DNA of 55,580 nucleotides from JAZDLR01 sp964540995 (GTDB lineage Bacteria > Patescibacteriota > Patescibacteriia > UBA1558 > 2-01-FULL-52-15). Location of the stretch: NCBI GenBank assembly GCA_964540995.1, contig CAZIOU010000006.1:1-55580 (forward strand), read 5' to 3'. A model generated the notes under the pieces. The model was not told where the DNA came from. It worked only from the letters and a program-made list of their open reading frames with translations, and ran no database searches. A program made the translations under genes and the position numbers. Shown here in pieces: positions 46,279 through 52,597 of this stretch (position 1 is the first letter of the stretch; the number at the start of each line of letters is the position of its first letter).

Positions 46279-46488
46279 ATGGCATCAGTCGAAATCATTC
46301 TTGTTTTTCGGTCAAAAAAATACCGCGCCTATCTAGCCAATGATCCGGCGATCTATGGCACAGGTGAAACGCAGGACGCTGCCATCGGGCAAATGATAGA
46401 CTTCAACCGAGAACATTTCGGATTTACCGTCTCATTTCGGAGACCTGAGATAGTCGAGATGCGACCGCATGAGCCAGAATTTGGATAG
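46279..46488 (+). CDS. Small ORFan, HicB-like in outline
   Basis: 69 residues; AGGGAGG seven bases before the ATG. SVEIILVFRSKKYRAYLAND, PAIYGTGETQDAAIGQMIDF, NREHFGFTVSFRRPE: a three-strand sheet with one helix, resembling the partial RNase H-like fold of HicB proteins (GxGET-x2-A-x3-M). No HicA-like toxin is adjacent. The resemblance is weak. Confidence 0.5.
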   Translation: MASVEIILVFRSKKYRAYLANDPAIYGTGETQDAAIGQMIDFNREHFGFTVSFRRPEIVEMRPHEPEFG

Positions 46489-46496
46489 AACATCTC

Positions 46497-46528
46497 AACC
46501 GCGACGCTTCAGCGTCGCGGTTTTCTTT
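46497..46528 (+). terminator. Intrinsic terminator
   Basis: AACCGCGACGCT-TC-AGCGTCGCGGTT followed by TTCTTT, 8 bases after the stop at 46488. Confidence 0.9.
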
Positions 46529-46561
46529 ACCCCGTTAGATAAAGTTATCTAACGGGGTAAA
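46526..46561. promoter_or_regulatory. Perfect 17-bp inverted repeat (operator candidate)
   Basis: TTTACCCCGTTAGATAA-AG-TTATCTAACGGGGTAAA, immediately upstream of a TTGACA. There is no T-run on either side, so it does not look like a terminator. Confidence 0.55.
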
Positions 46562-46590
46562 TTGACACTTCCATCAATGCGCTTTAGTAT
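46562..46590 (+). promoter_or_regulatory. Sigma-70 promoter of the 46634 operon
   Basis: TTGACA (46562-46567), 17-bp spacer, TAGTAT (46585-46590); a TATAAT overlaps three bases later. Confidence 0.8.
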
Positions 46591-46633
46591 AATTTAATCA
46601 CACGTACATTTCACACTCTCTATAGGAGGCAGG

Positions 46634-47086
46634 ATGTCGACCTATACGGAATTCAAAGACGCTATCGCCGCTCGCGGTGCGCTCCAGCCAGAACTTTATA
46701 GCCTGATGGCTAAACAACAAGGCAAAGAACAGTTCAGCCCTGCGCACCAACAAGCCATCTATAACTTCTCCCTATCTCCTAGCCTCAAGAAAGGTATCAC
46801 TGCCTTACGCGAAGCAGCTGAAGATCGTGATCGGCCGGCCGATTTCGACTGGACGGTCAGGCATCATATTGAGTGGCTCATAGTTGCTCTGCTGGCTAGC
46901 TACGATCTACCCTTCGAAGTCGGTAAACTAAAAACCGAATTCTTTGATGCTTGTTGTGATCTTAGTCAGATAACAGCACACCAACCGACCAAAGAGCTAG
47001 CTTGGGCGATCATGGGAAGCCCGGCCCAATCTTGGACCTTGATCACGTTACATCCAGATAGCGAACTGAGCCAAACCAAAGCCTGA
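46634..47086 (+). CDS. ORFan protein, helical
   Basis: 150 residues; TAGGAGG five bases before the ATG. Mostly helical and soluble: TYTEFKDAIAARGALQPELY, FSLSPSLKKGITALREAAED, FDWTVRHHIEWLIVALLASY, FFDACCDLSQITAHQPTKEL. No known motif. The operator-like palindrome at 46526 suggests regulated expression. It precedes a membrane ORFan by 25 bases. Confidence 0.65.
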   Translation: MSTYTEFKDAIAARGALQPELYSLMAKQQGKEQFSPAHQQAIYNFSLSPSLKKGITALREAAEDRDRPADFDWTVRHHIEWLIVALLASYDLPFEVGKLKTEFFDACCDLSQITAHQPTKELAWAIMGSPAQSWTLITLHPDSELSQTKA

Positions 47087-47111
47087 GTCCAGATCACCGC
47101 TCGGAGGTCGC

Positions 47112-47459
47112 ATGGAATACCTGCTACATAAAGCTCGAGACATCTTTGCCGTGATAGGAGCTATCAGCACCGGCATTGCTTTCATTTTTCTGCTAGCATT
47201 TCTCAAATGGAAAGCGCGGGAATTGGGCGATATATTACTTTGTCATTGGTTAACTCGCCACAGCCGTCGAGAACGCAAAGCTCGACAAAAGGTGATGCAA
47301 CAGGTCGATAGGTATCAGCCGCGGATCAATGACCTCGGCCTGTCAGAAAGAGACTACCTCTGCGCTCCGGATGACGTCCGACCTGCCAATCGCATCTTTC
47401 GCGTACGCCCCAGCCTTCCATCAGCAACTGACGATGATCCTTCCTCTCAGAGGAACTAA
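47112..47459 (+). CDS. Membrane-anchored ORFan
   Basis: 115 residues; CGGAGG four bases before the ATG. N-terminal TM helix (IFAVIGAISTGIAFIFLLAF), then a basic helix (HSRRERKARQKVMQQVDRYQ) and a Pro/Asp-rich tail. Not recognised. A strong terminator follows 7 bases later. Confidence 0.65.
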   Translation: MEYLLHKARDIFAVIGAISTGIAFIFLLAFLKWKARELGDILLCHWLTRHSRRERKARQKVMQQVDRYQPRINDLGLSERDYLCAPDDVRPANRIFRVRPSLPSATDDDPSSQRN

Positions 47460-47465
47460 TCATCC

Positions 47466-47498
47466 ATCCCCAACGAACCACTCGTTGGGGATTTTTTT
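47466..47498 (+). terminator. Intrinsic terminator
   Basis: ATCCCCAACGA-ACCAC-TCGTTGGGGAT followed by seven T. Confidence 0.92.
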
Positions 47499-47502
47499 GC
47501 AC

Positions 47503-47531
47503 TTGACGTTTCTTATGAAAGGAGCAGAATA
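47503..47531 (+). promoter_or_regulatory. Possible promoter of the 47577 ORF
   Basis: TTGACG (47503-47508) with AGAATA at 17-bp spacing; the -10 is weak. Confidence 0.4.
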
Positions 47532-47576
47532 ACTCTATTATCCGTTCGTTCGTTCCCTTACCGAGGAGAACCTACC

Positions 47577-47732
47577 ATGGAGGAAATTATCCCTACCGTC
47601 CTCATAGGACTATGGCTCTTCGCGAGAATTGAATGGTTACGCGCTCCGCGTCTGGACAATCTCGCAATCGACGATTTCGATCATGTCCATCCCGACCACG
47701 GACCCGACTGGCTAGTCAGAAATAATAGCTAG
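47577..47732 (+). CDS. Small ORFan
   Basis: 51 residues; GAGGAG eight bases before ATG 47577. A short hydrophobic N-terminus (EEIIPTVLIGLWLFARIEWL) and an acidic His/Asp-rich end (NLAIDDFDHVHPDHGPDWLV). Not recognised. A terminator follows 12 bases after the stop, so it is a single-gene unit. Confidence 0.6.
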   Translation: MEEIIPTVLIGLWLFARIEWLRAPRLDNLAIDDFDHVHPDHGPDWLVRNNS

Positions 47733-47744
47733 CCGCTTCGAACA

Positions 47745-47776
47745 AACACCCCGTCTCACTGCCGGGGTGTTCTTTG
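47745..47776 (+). terminator. Intrinsic terminator
   Basis: AACACCCCG-loop-CGGGGTGTT followed by CTTTG; short T-run. Confidence 0.75.
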
Positions 47777-47784
47777 AGAATACA

Positions 47785-47819
47785 AATCCGCCCGTCGAGC
47801 TTAGCTCGACGGGCGGATT
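47785..47819. repeat. Perfect 16-bp palindrome between the island and fusA
   Basis: AATCCGCCCGTCGAGC-TTA-GCTCGACGGGCGGATT; plus-side tail TATCTTTTATCC. Same AGC-TTA-GCT centre as 9422-9450. It may end fusA or island transcripts. Confidence 0.75.
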
Positions 47820-47826
47820 ATCTTTT

Positions 47827-47900
47827 ATCCTAGTTTCCAGTTTCTATTTTTAATTTCTCTCTTCTCTTCCCGAATTACGAATAACAAATTACGATTTACG
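47827..47900. repeat. Heptad repeat after fusA
   Basis: CTAGTTT, CCAGTTT, CTATTTT ... GAATTAC, GAATAAC, AAATTAC, GATTTAC in 7-bp phase. Confidence 0.75.
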
Positions 47901-47912
47901 TCTTCCCTTTTC

Positions 47913-50015
47913 CTACTTCTTCCCCAACTTAATCTGCTCAATAATATTCTTCGGGGCTTCTTGATAGTGACCGAATTCCATGGAATAAGAAGAACGTCCT
48001 TGGGTCATACCACGGAGTGAGGTAGCGTAGCCAAACATTTCTGACAACGGCACCTGCGCGTGTATAACTTTGACACCGAGACGATCAGTCATTTCATTGA
48101 TCTGTCCGCGTTTGGAGTTGAGATCACCGATGACGTCACCCATATAACTTTCTGGAGTGGTGACTTCCACCTTCATGATCGGCTCAAGGATGATCGGTTT
48201 AGCTTTATTGAACGCTTCTTTGAAAGCCATCGATCCAGCCATTTTGAAAGCTGCTTCCGAAGAGTCGACATCATGATACGATCCGTCAAAGACAGCCGCC
48301 TCAACATCGATAATCGGATAACCAGCAATAATACCCTTGGTCAACGTTTCTTGGATACCCTTATTGATAGGTGTGATAAATTCGCGAGGAATAGTACCAC
48401 CCTTAACCTCATCGACGAACTCATAACCCTTACCACGTTCACGTGGTTTGATCCTGACCCAGCAATGTCCGTATTGACCGCGACCACCTGATTGTTTGAT
48501 GTATTTACCTTCGCCTTCAGCTTCACCGAGAATGGTTTCTTTGTAAGCGACACGAGGTTGACCGACATTGGCTTCCACGTGGAATTCACGTTTCATACGA
48601 TCAACGATAATTTCCAAATGTAATTCTCCCATTCCAGAAATAATCGTCTGAGCTGTTTCTTCGTCGGTGCGTACGCGGAAGGTAGGATCTTCTTCAGCCA
48701 ACTTGGCGATAGCCATACCCATCTTCTCTTGATCCTGCTTGGTCTTCGGTTCGATAGCGACATCGATAACTGGTTCGGGGAAGGTGATGCTTTCTAATAC
48801 TGCGGGATTATTCTCATCGGTTAGCGTATGACCAGTGATAGTTGCTTTGAGTCCTACGACAGCCGCGATATCTCCAGCGGAAATTTCTTTGATTTCTTCA
48901 CGGGAGTTGGCGTGCATGCGGAGCAATCGTCCGATGCGCTCTTTCTCACCGTTGGAAGCATTCATAACATAAGAACCTGATGCCAAGGTACCGGAGTAGA
49001 CTCGGATGAAGGTGATACGTCCGACGAAAGGATCAGTAGCAATCTTGAAAGCCAAAGCAGTGAATGGAGCTTTAGGATCTGGCTTACGGACAATTTCTTT
49101 GGAATGATCATCAACGTCGAAAGCTTTGGTTGGTGGTACATCAAGCGGTGATGGCAAATAAGCAGTGACAGCATCCAAGAGATACTGCACACCTTTGTTC
49201 TTGAGAGCTGAACCACAGAGCACGGGGATAAATTGATCAGTGATGACGGCTTTGCGCATCAACTTCTTCAATTCCACGATGTCAATTTCTTGACCTTCGA
49301 GATAACGACCCATAGCAGCTTCATCGTATTCAACTAAAGCTTCTACTAAGCGGGCACGATACTCCTCGACTTTGTCTTTCATATCAGCCGGCACATCGCG
49401 TTCTTCAAATTTCTTACCTTCTTCATCGAGATAGTAGACAGCCTTGCGAGAGAATAAATCAATCAATCCTTCAAATGTTTCGGCAGCACCAATCGGCAAT
49501 TGGATTGGATAGGCTTTCTTGGTCAAACGCTCATGAATAGTTGCTAAGTCATGATAAAAATCCGCACCCATACGATCCATCTTATTGATGAAAGCAATAC
49601 GAGGTACGTGATACTTATCAGCTTGGCGCCAGACAGTTTCTGATTGTGGTTCTACACCAGCCACTCCGTCGAACACCACGACACCACCATCCAGCACGCG
49701 CAATGAGCGCTCTACTTCGACAGTGAAATCGACGTGACCAGGAGTATCGATAATATTGATACGTGCAGTGCCTCCGCCCATCCAGTCAACGATCGGCCAG
49801 AAACAAGTGGTAGCAGCAGCTGTAATAGTGATACCGCGTTCTTTCTCTTGTTCCATCCAGTCCATTTCGGCTTGACCTTCATGTACTTCACCGATCTTAT
49901 GCTTCTTACCGGTATAGAACAAAATACGCTCGGAGACCGTAGTCTTACCGGCATCGATATGCGCAATGATACCGATATTGCGGACGTTTTCTAAACTTAA
50001 ATTTTCTGTGGACAT
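47913..50015 (-). CDS. fusA: Elongation factor G
   Basis: 700 residues. G-domain motifs AHIDAGKTT, DTPGHVDFT, NKMDRMGAD and GSALKNKG; domain IV SGGRGQYGHCWVRIKP with VDVEAAVFDGSYHDVDSSEA; domain V TTPESYMGDVIGDLNSKRGQ. Drives ribosome translocation. Full length and unbroken. Lies in the usual rpsL-rpsG-fusA order, but tuf is 4.6 kb away behind the opposing ORFan island. No Shine-Dalgarno site. Confidence 0.99.
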   Translation of the reverse strand: MSTENLSLENVRNIGIIAHIDAGKTTVSERILFYTGKKHKIGEVHEGQAEMDWMEQEKERGITITAAATTCFWPIVDWMGGGTARINIIDTPGHVDFTVEVERSLRVLDGGVVVFDGVAGVEPQSETVWRQADKYHVPRIAFINKMDRMGADFYHDLATIHERLTKKAYPIQLPIGAAETFEGLIDLFSRKAVYYLDEEGKKFEERDVPADMKDKVEEYRARLVEALVEYDEAAMGRYLEGQEIDIVELKKLMRKAVITDQFIPVLCGSALKNKGVQYLLDAVTAYLPSPLDVPPTKAFDVDDHSKEIVRKPDPKAPFTALAFKIATDPFVGRITFIRVYSGTLASGSYVMNASNGEKERIGRLLRMHANSREEIKEISAGDIAAVVGLKATITGHTLTDENNPAVLESITFPEPVIDVAIEPKTKQDQEKMGMAIAKLAEEDPTFRVRTDEETAQTIISGMGELHLEIIVDRMKREFHVEANVGQPRVAYKETILGEAEGEGKYIKQSGGRGQYGHCWVRIKPRERGKGYEFVDEVKGGTIPREFITPINKGIQETLTKGIIAGYPIIDVEAAVFDGSYHDVDSSEAAFKMAGSMAFKEAFNKAKPIILEPIMKVEVTTPESYMGDVIGDLNSKRGQINEMTDRLGVKVIHAQVPLSEMFGYATSLRGMTQGRSSYSMEFGHYQEAPKNIIEQIKLGKK

Positions 50016-50086
50016 AATTGTAATGCTACGAACTTATCGATTTTAATAGTGTAATCAAATACTTACCGCAGTCAATAACCAAAAGC

Positions 50087-50551
50087 CTACGCGAAATGCG
50101 CGAAGGCTTTGTTGGCTTCGGCCATCTTGTGGACGTCTTCACGCTTCTTGATAGCGTCACCTTCATTATTAGAAGCGGACATGATCTCTTCAGCCAGCTT
50201 CATGGCCATAGGTTTACCTTTCTTGGCGCGAGCGGCATTGATAATCCACTGATGAGCCAAGACGGTCTTGCGATCACCGATGACAACGATAGGTACCTGA
50301 TAGTTGGCACCACCGACACGACGTCCTTTGAGTTCGAGATTGGGACCGACATTACGAAGTGCCATATCATAGACTTCCAATGGATCTCGCTTGGTCTTCT
50401 CGGAAATTATTTCAAAGGCATCATAGACGATACGTTGGGCGACAGATTTCTTTCCGCGCTCCATGATGCGATTAATCATTTTAGCAATATCGACACGACC
50501 GAACTTACTGTCGGCTTTGATAATTCGTTTGGGTGCTCGTTTTCCTCTCAT
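50087..50551 (-). CDS. rpsG: Ribosomal protein S7
   Basis: 154 residues from ATG 50551 (RGKRAPKRIIKADSKFGRVD); codons before it belong to a heptad repeat. MERGKKSVAQRIVYDAFEII, DPLEVYDMALRNVGPNLELK, RRVGGANYQVPIVVIGDRKT and EGDAIKKREDVHKMAEANKA match S7. Organises the 30S head. No Shine-Dalgarno site. Confidence 0.98.
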   Translation of the reverse strand: MRGKRAPKRIIKADSKFGRVDIAKMINRIMERGKKSVAQRIVYDAFEIISEKTKRDPLEVYDMALRNVGPNLELKGRRVGGANYQVPIVVIGDRKTVLAHQWIINAARAKKGKPMAMKLAEEIMSASNNEGDAIKKREDVHKMAEANKAFAHFA

Positions 50552-50559
50552 AGAATAAT

Positions 50560-50615
50560 TGGTACTTGGTACTCGCAACTTGGTACTCGAGTCGCGAGTA
50601 CCTAGTAGCTAGTCC
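50560..50615. repeat. Heptad repeat between rpsL and rpsG
   Basis: TACTTGG, TACTCGC, AACTTGG, TACTCGA, then GTCGCGA, GTACCTA, GTAGCTA: inverted arms in 7-bp phase. Confidence 0.85.
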
Positions 50616-50624
50616 CATTATTGA

Positions 50625-51050
50625 TTAACTCTTAGCCTTTTCTTTCTTGGCTCCGTAGAGACTGCGACCTTGTTTGCGTCCTTGAACACCTTGGGCATCA
50701 TAGACACCACGAACGATGTGATAACGGACACCTGGCAAATCTTTGACACGACCACCGCGGATCATGACCACGGAGTGCTCTTGGAGATTATGACCGATAC
50801 CAGGAATATAAGCGGTAACTTCCTGACCATTGGACAAACGGACACGAGCGATCTTACGCAAGGCCGAGTTTGGCTTCTTGGGGGTTGTGGTTGTTACTTT
50901 GACGCAGACGCCACGTTTGAATGGGCTGCCATCGGGTAACTCACGCTTCGTACGACGAAGACTATTCAACGTCGTCATCAAAGCTGGAGTCTTGGACTTC
51001 TTCTTGAACGGCTTACGGGCGCCGCGTAGTAATTGTGATGATGTTGGCAT
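50625..51050 (-). CDS. rpsL: Ribosomal protein S12
   Basis: 141 residues. PTSSQLLRGARKPFKKKSKT, TTTTPKKPNSALRKIARVRL (Lys of KPNS intact), GHNLQEHSVVMIRGGRVKDL and PGVRYHIVRGVYDAQGVQGR match S12. Decoding-centre protein. First gene of the str operon, with promoter and a two-hairpin leader upstream. No Shine-Dalgarno site. Confidence 0.98.
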   Translation of the reverse strand: MPTSSQLLRGARKPFKKKSKTPALMTTLNSLRRTKRELPDGSPFKRGVCVKVTTTTPKKPNSALRKIARVRLSNGQEVTAYIPGIGHNLQEHSVVMIRGGRVKDLPGVRYHIVRGVYDAQGVQGRKQGRSLYGAKKEKAKS

Positions 51051-51066
51051 ATTTTTTTAAAACAAG

Positions 51067-51125
51067 CGCGAACCCTTAAGTGAGGTTCACGGTTACCCGG
51101 CCATAGATGGCGCACGGGTATGAGC
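51067..51125 (-). promoter_or_regulatory. Two-hairpin leader of rpsL
   Basis: Minus strand ACCCG...GCCAT-CT-ATGGC...CGGGT, then GTGAACC-loop-GGTTCGC, ending about 15 bases before the ATG. It has no terminator-like T-run close to the first stem. Confidence 0.45.
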
Positions 51126-51153
51126 ATTAACTGTTACTTAAATGACCTGCCTT

Positions 51154-51182
51154 AGGTTATCATAAACCTATGTCTCCGTCAA
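51154..51182 (-). promoter_or_regulatory. Promoter of the str operon
   Basis: Minus strand TTGACG (51182-51177), 17-bp spacer, TAACCT (51159-51154). Confidence 0.6.
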
Positions 51183-51186
51183 GCTA

Positions 51187-51816
51187 TCACAGTCGTAAGC
51201 CAAAAAACCCCAGCACGACATTGACTACATCCATAAATATCGTCTGATCACTGAAACGTAGTACCAAGAGTAGGCCCAGAAGCAGCCACACACCGTTCCG
51301 TTGGAGCCAGACTGCTACCCAAGTATAACGCGCCGGTAGCAAGGTAAAGAGTACTTTGGATCCATCAAGCGGTGGTATGGGGATCAAATTGAAAAGTCCT
51401 AAGCCAACGCTGTAGACCACAAGGAAGATCAAAAACATGGTGAGATAATTGTCCAATCCATAGTGTGGCGCTACCCATGATAAGCCAGCAGCGAAAACTA
51501 CCGCCATAATAAAATTGGACAGAGGGCCGGCCAGGGCGACAGCCGCAGAGCCCCATTTGGACCAACGGAGATTATAGGGATTAAACGGTACAGGCTTACC
51601 CCAACCAAATCCAATGATAACTAACAGGACGGTCCCCATCGGATCAAGGTGAGACAGCGGATTAAGGGTTAATCGACCTTCGTGTTCGGCTGTCTTATCA
51701 CCCAAGAGATACCCGGCCAAGGCATGGGAATATTCGTGGACTGATATGACAATTATAATGGCCAAACATAATAGCAAAGCTTGAGCTGGGTCAGTGAAAA
51801 AGAGACTTAGAATCAT
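51187..51816 (-). CDS. Site-2-protease-family (M50) membrane metalloprotease
   Basis: 209 residues from ATG 51816 (ILSLFFTDPAQALLLCLAII). Zinc motif HEYSHALAGYLLGD in TM1-2, and NLIPIPPLDGSKVLF with the third metal ligand. About six TM helices; no PDZ domain, so it belongs to the short SpoIVFB-like group. Cleaves substrates within the membrane; targets unknown. Divergent from rpmB. Confidence 0.92.
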   Translation of the reverse strand: MILSLFFTDPAQALLLCLAIIIVISVHEYSHALAGYLLGDKTAEHEGRLTLNPLSHLDPMGTVLLVIIGFGWGKPVPFNPYNLRWSKWGSAAVALAGPLSNFIMAVVFAAGLSWVAPHYGLDNYLTMFLIFLVVYSVGLGLFNLIPIPPLDGSKVLFTLLPARYTWVAVWLQRNGVWLLLGLLLVLRFSDQTIFMDVVNVVLGFFGLRL

Positions 51817-51820
51817 ACAA

Positions 51821-51849
51821 TTGACAAAAAAATTAAAAAAGGGTATTAT
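51821..51849 (+). promoter_or_regulatory. Promoter of rpmB
   Basis: TTGACA (51821-51826), 17-bp A-rich spacer, TATTAT (51844-51849); ATG 52 bases downstream. Confidence 0.85.
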
Positions 51850-51900
51850 CCAGCGGTCGTGAATCAATTATAGCTTATATAACAATCATCTCAAAATCCT

Positions 51901-52077
51901 ATGGCACAATTCTGTGAAGTCTGTGGTCGCGGTCCGCAAATGTCCAACCTACGCAGCAAATCCAACATCGCTACGAAACGTCGTCAGAAAGTAAACGTTC
52001 AACCCAAGAAGCTCGACGGCAAACGTATCTCCATGTGCACTCGCTGCTGGAAGACCAAATCCAAAGTCACCGCTTAA
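51901..52077 (+). CDS. rpmB: Ribosomal protein L28
   Basis: 58 residues, ATG 51901, TAA 52075. AQFCEVCGRGPQMSNLRSKS, NIATKRRQKVNVQPKKLDGK, RISMCTRCWKTKSKVTA: two C-x2-C pairs (zinc form). Own promoter and terminator. No Shine-Dalgarno site. 50S subunit. Confidence 0.95.
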   Translation: MAQFCEVCGRGPQMSNLRSKSNIATKRRQKVNVQPKKLDGKRISMCTRCWKTKSKVTA

Positions 52078-52084
52078 CTACTAA

Positions 52085-52118
52085 CCGCCTCGCATCAGAA
52101 GATGCGAGGCGGTTTTTT
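52085..52118 (+). terminator. Intrinsic terminator of rpmB
   Basis: CCGCCTCGCATC-AGAA-GATGCGAGGCGG followed by TTTTTTG. Confidence 0.95.
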
Positions 52119-52135
52119 GTTTCTACATCCTTTGA

Positions 52136-52501
52136 TCAAATCTTGGCTTTGGGGCGGGCCGAGAAATTGAATCCTAAGCTCTGCACAAACCAACTTATGA
52201 CCGCCGCTACGACTACAGCAATGACGAGACCAGATAGGTCGGTGACAAAAATAATACCAAGCAATCTAATACCGGTCCACACCAAGGTGGCGTCAGCGAT
52301 AATCAAGGCGATAATATAACTGCCCAAGTTAAAGGCAATCCCGGCCAACGGTAACATCAGCGGCAACAGAGAATTAATCAACGCCAAGGCCAGGGCAACA
52401 ATTCCTAATCCCAAAGCAGTAGTCACACCGACCCCCGGGACAAAAGAAAAGAGCCCCGCAATAATCACCGTGTTAATCACAAGACGCCAGATAATATTCA
52501 T
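52136..52501 (-). CDS. Phage holin family IV/YvlD-like (DUF360) membrane protein
   Basis: 121 residues from ATG 52501 (NIIWRLVINTVIIAGLFSFV). Four hydrophobic helices with PGVGVTTALGLGIVALALAL, INSLLPLMLPLAGIAFNLGS and SLGFNFSARPKAKI at the end match the PF04020 pattern. Role unknown; probably envelope-related rather than phage lysis, since no phage genes adjoin. Confidence 0.8.
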   Translation of the reverse strand: MNIIWRLVINTVIIAGLFSFVPGVGVTTALGLGIVALALALINSLLPLMLPLAGIAFNLGSYIIALIIADATLVWTGIRLLGIIFVTDLSGLVIAVVVAAVISWFVQSLGFNFSARPKAKI

Positions 52502-52519
52502 CACCTTAATTGTAACATA

Positions 52520-52547
52520 AAAATGCCGACCAAGTGGTCGGCATTTT
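52520..52547 (-). terminator. Terminator of the 52598 gene
   Basis: AAAATGCCGACCA-AG-TGGTCGGCATTTT; minus-side tail TTATG after the A/T-rich stem. Confidence 0.75.
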
Positions 52548-52597
52548 AACATTATATATGACTGGATATTTTTTGTTTTTATTTCATGACATGATAG

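Noticed and set aside
46279..46488. HicAB toxin-antitoxin pair
   Set aside because: Only a weak HicB-like outline exists and there is no HicA-like neighbour.
47913..50015. Long plus-strand reading frames opposite fusA, rpsG, rplE, rpsC, rplD and others
   Set aside because: They mirror the codon pattern of the real genes, lack starts with ribosome sites and resemble no family.
52136..52501. Phage holin as a sign of a prophage
   Set aside because: The family name is historical; no capsid, terminase, integrase or lysin gene is present.
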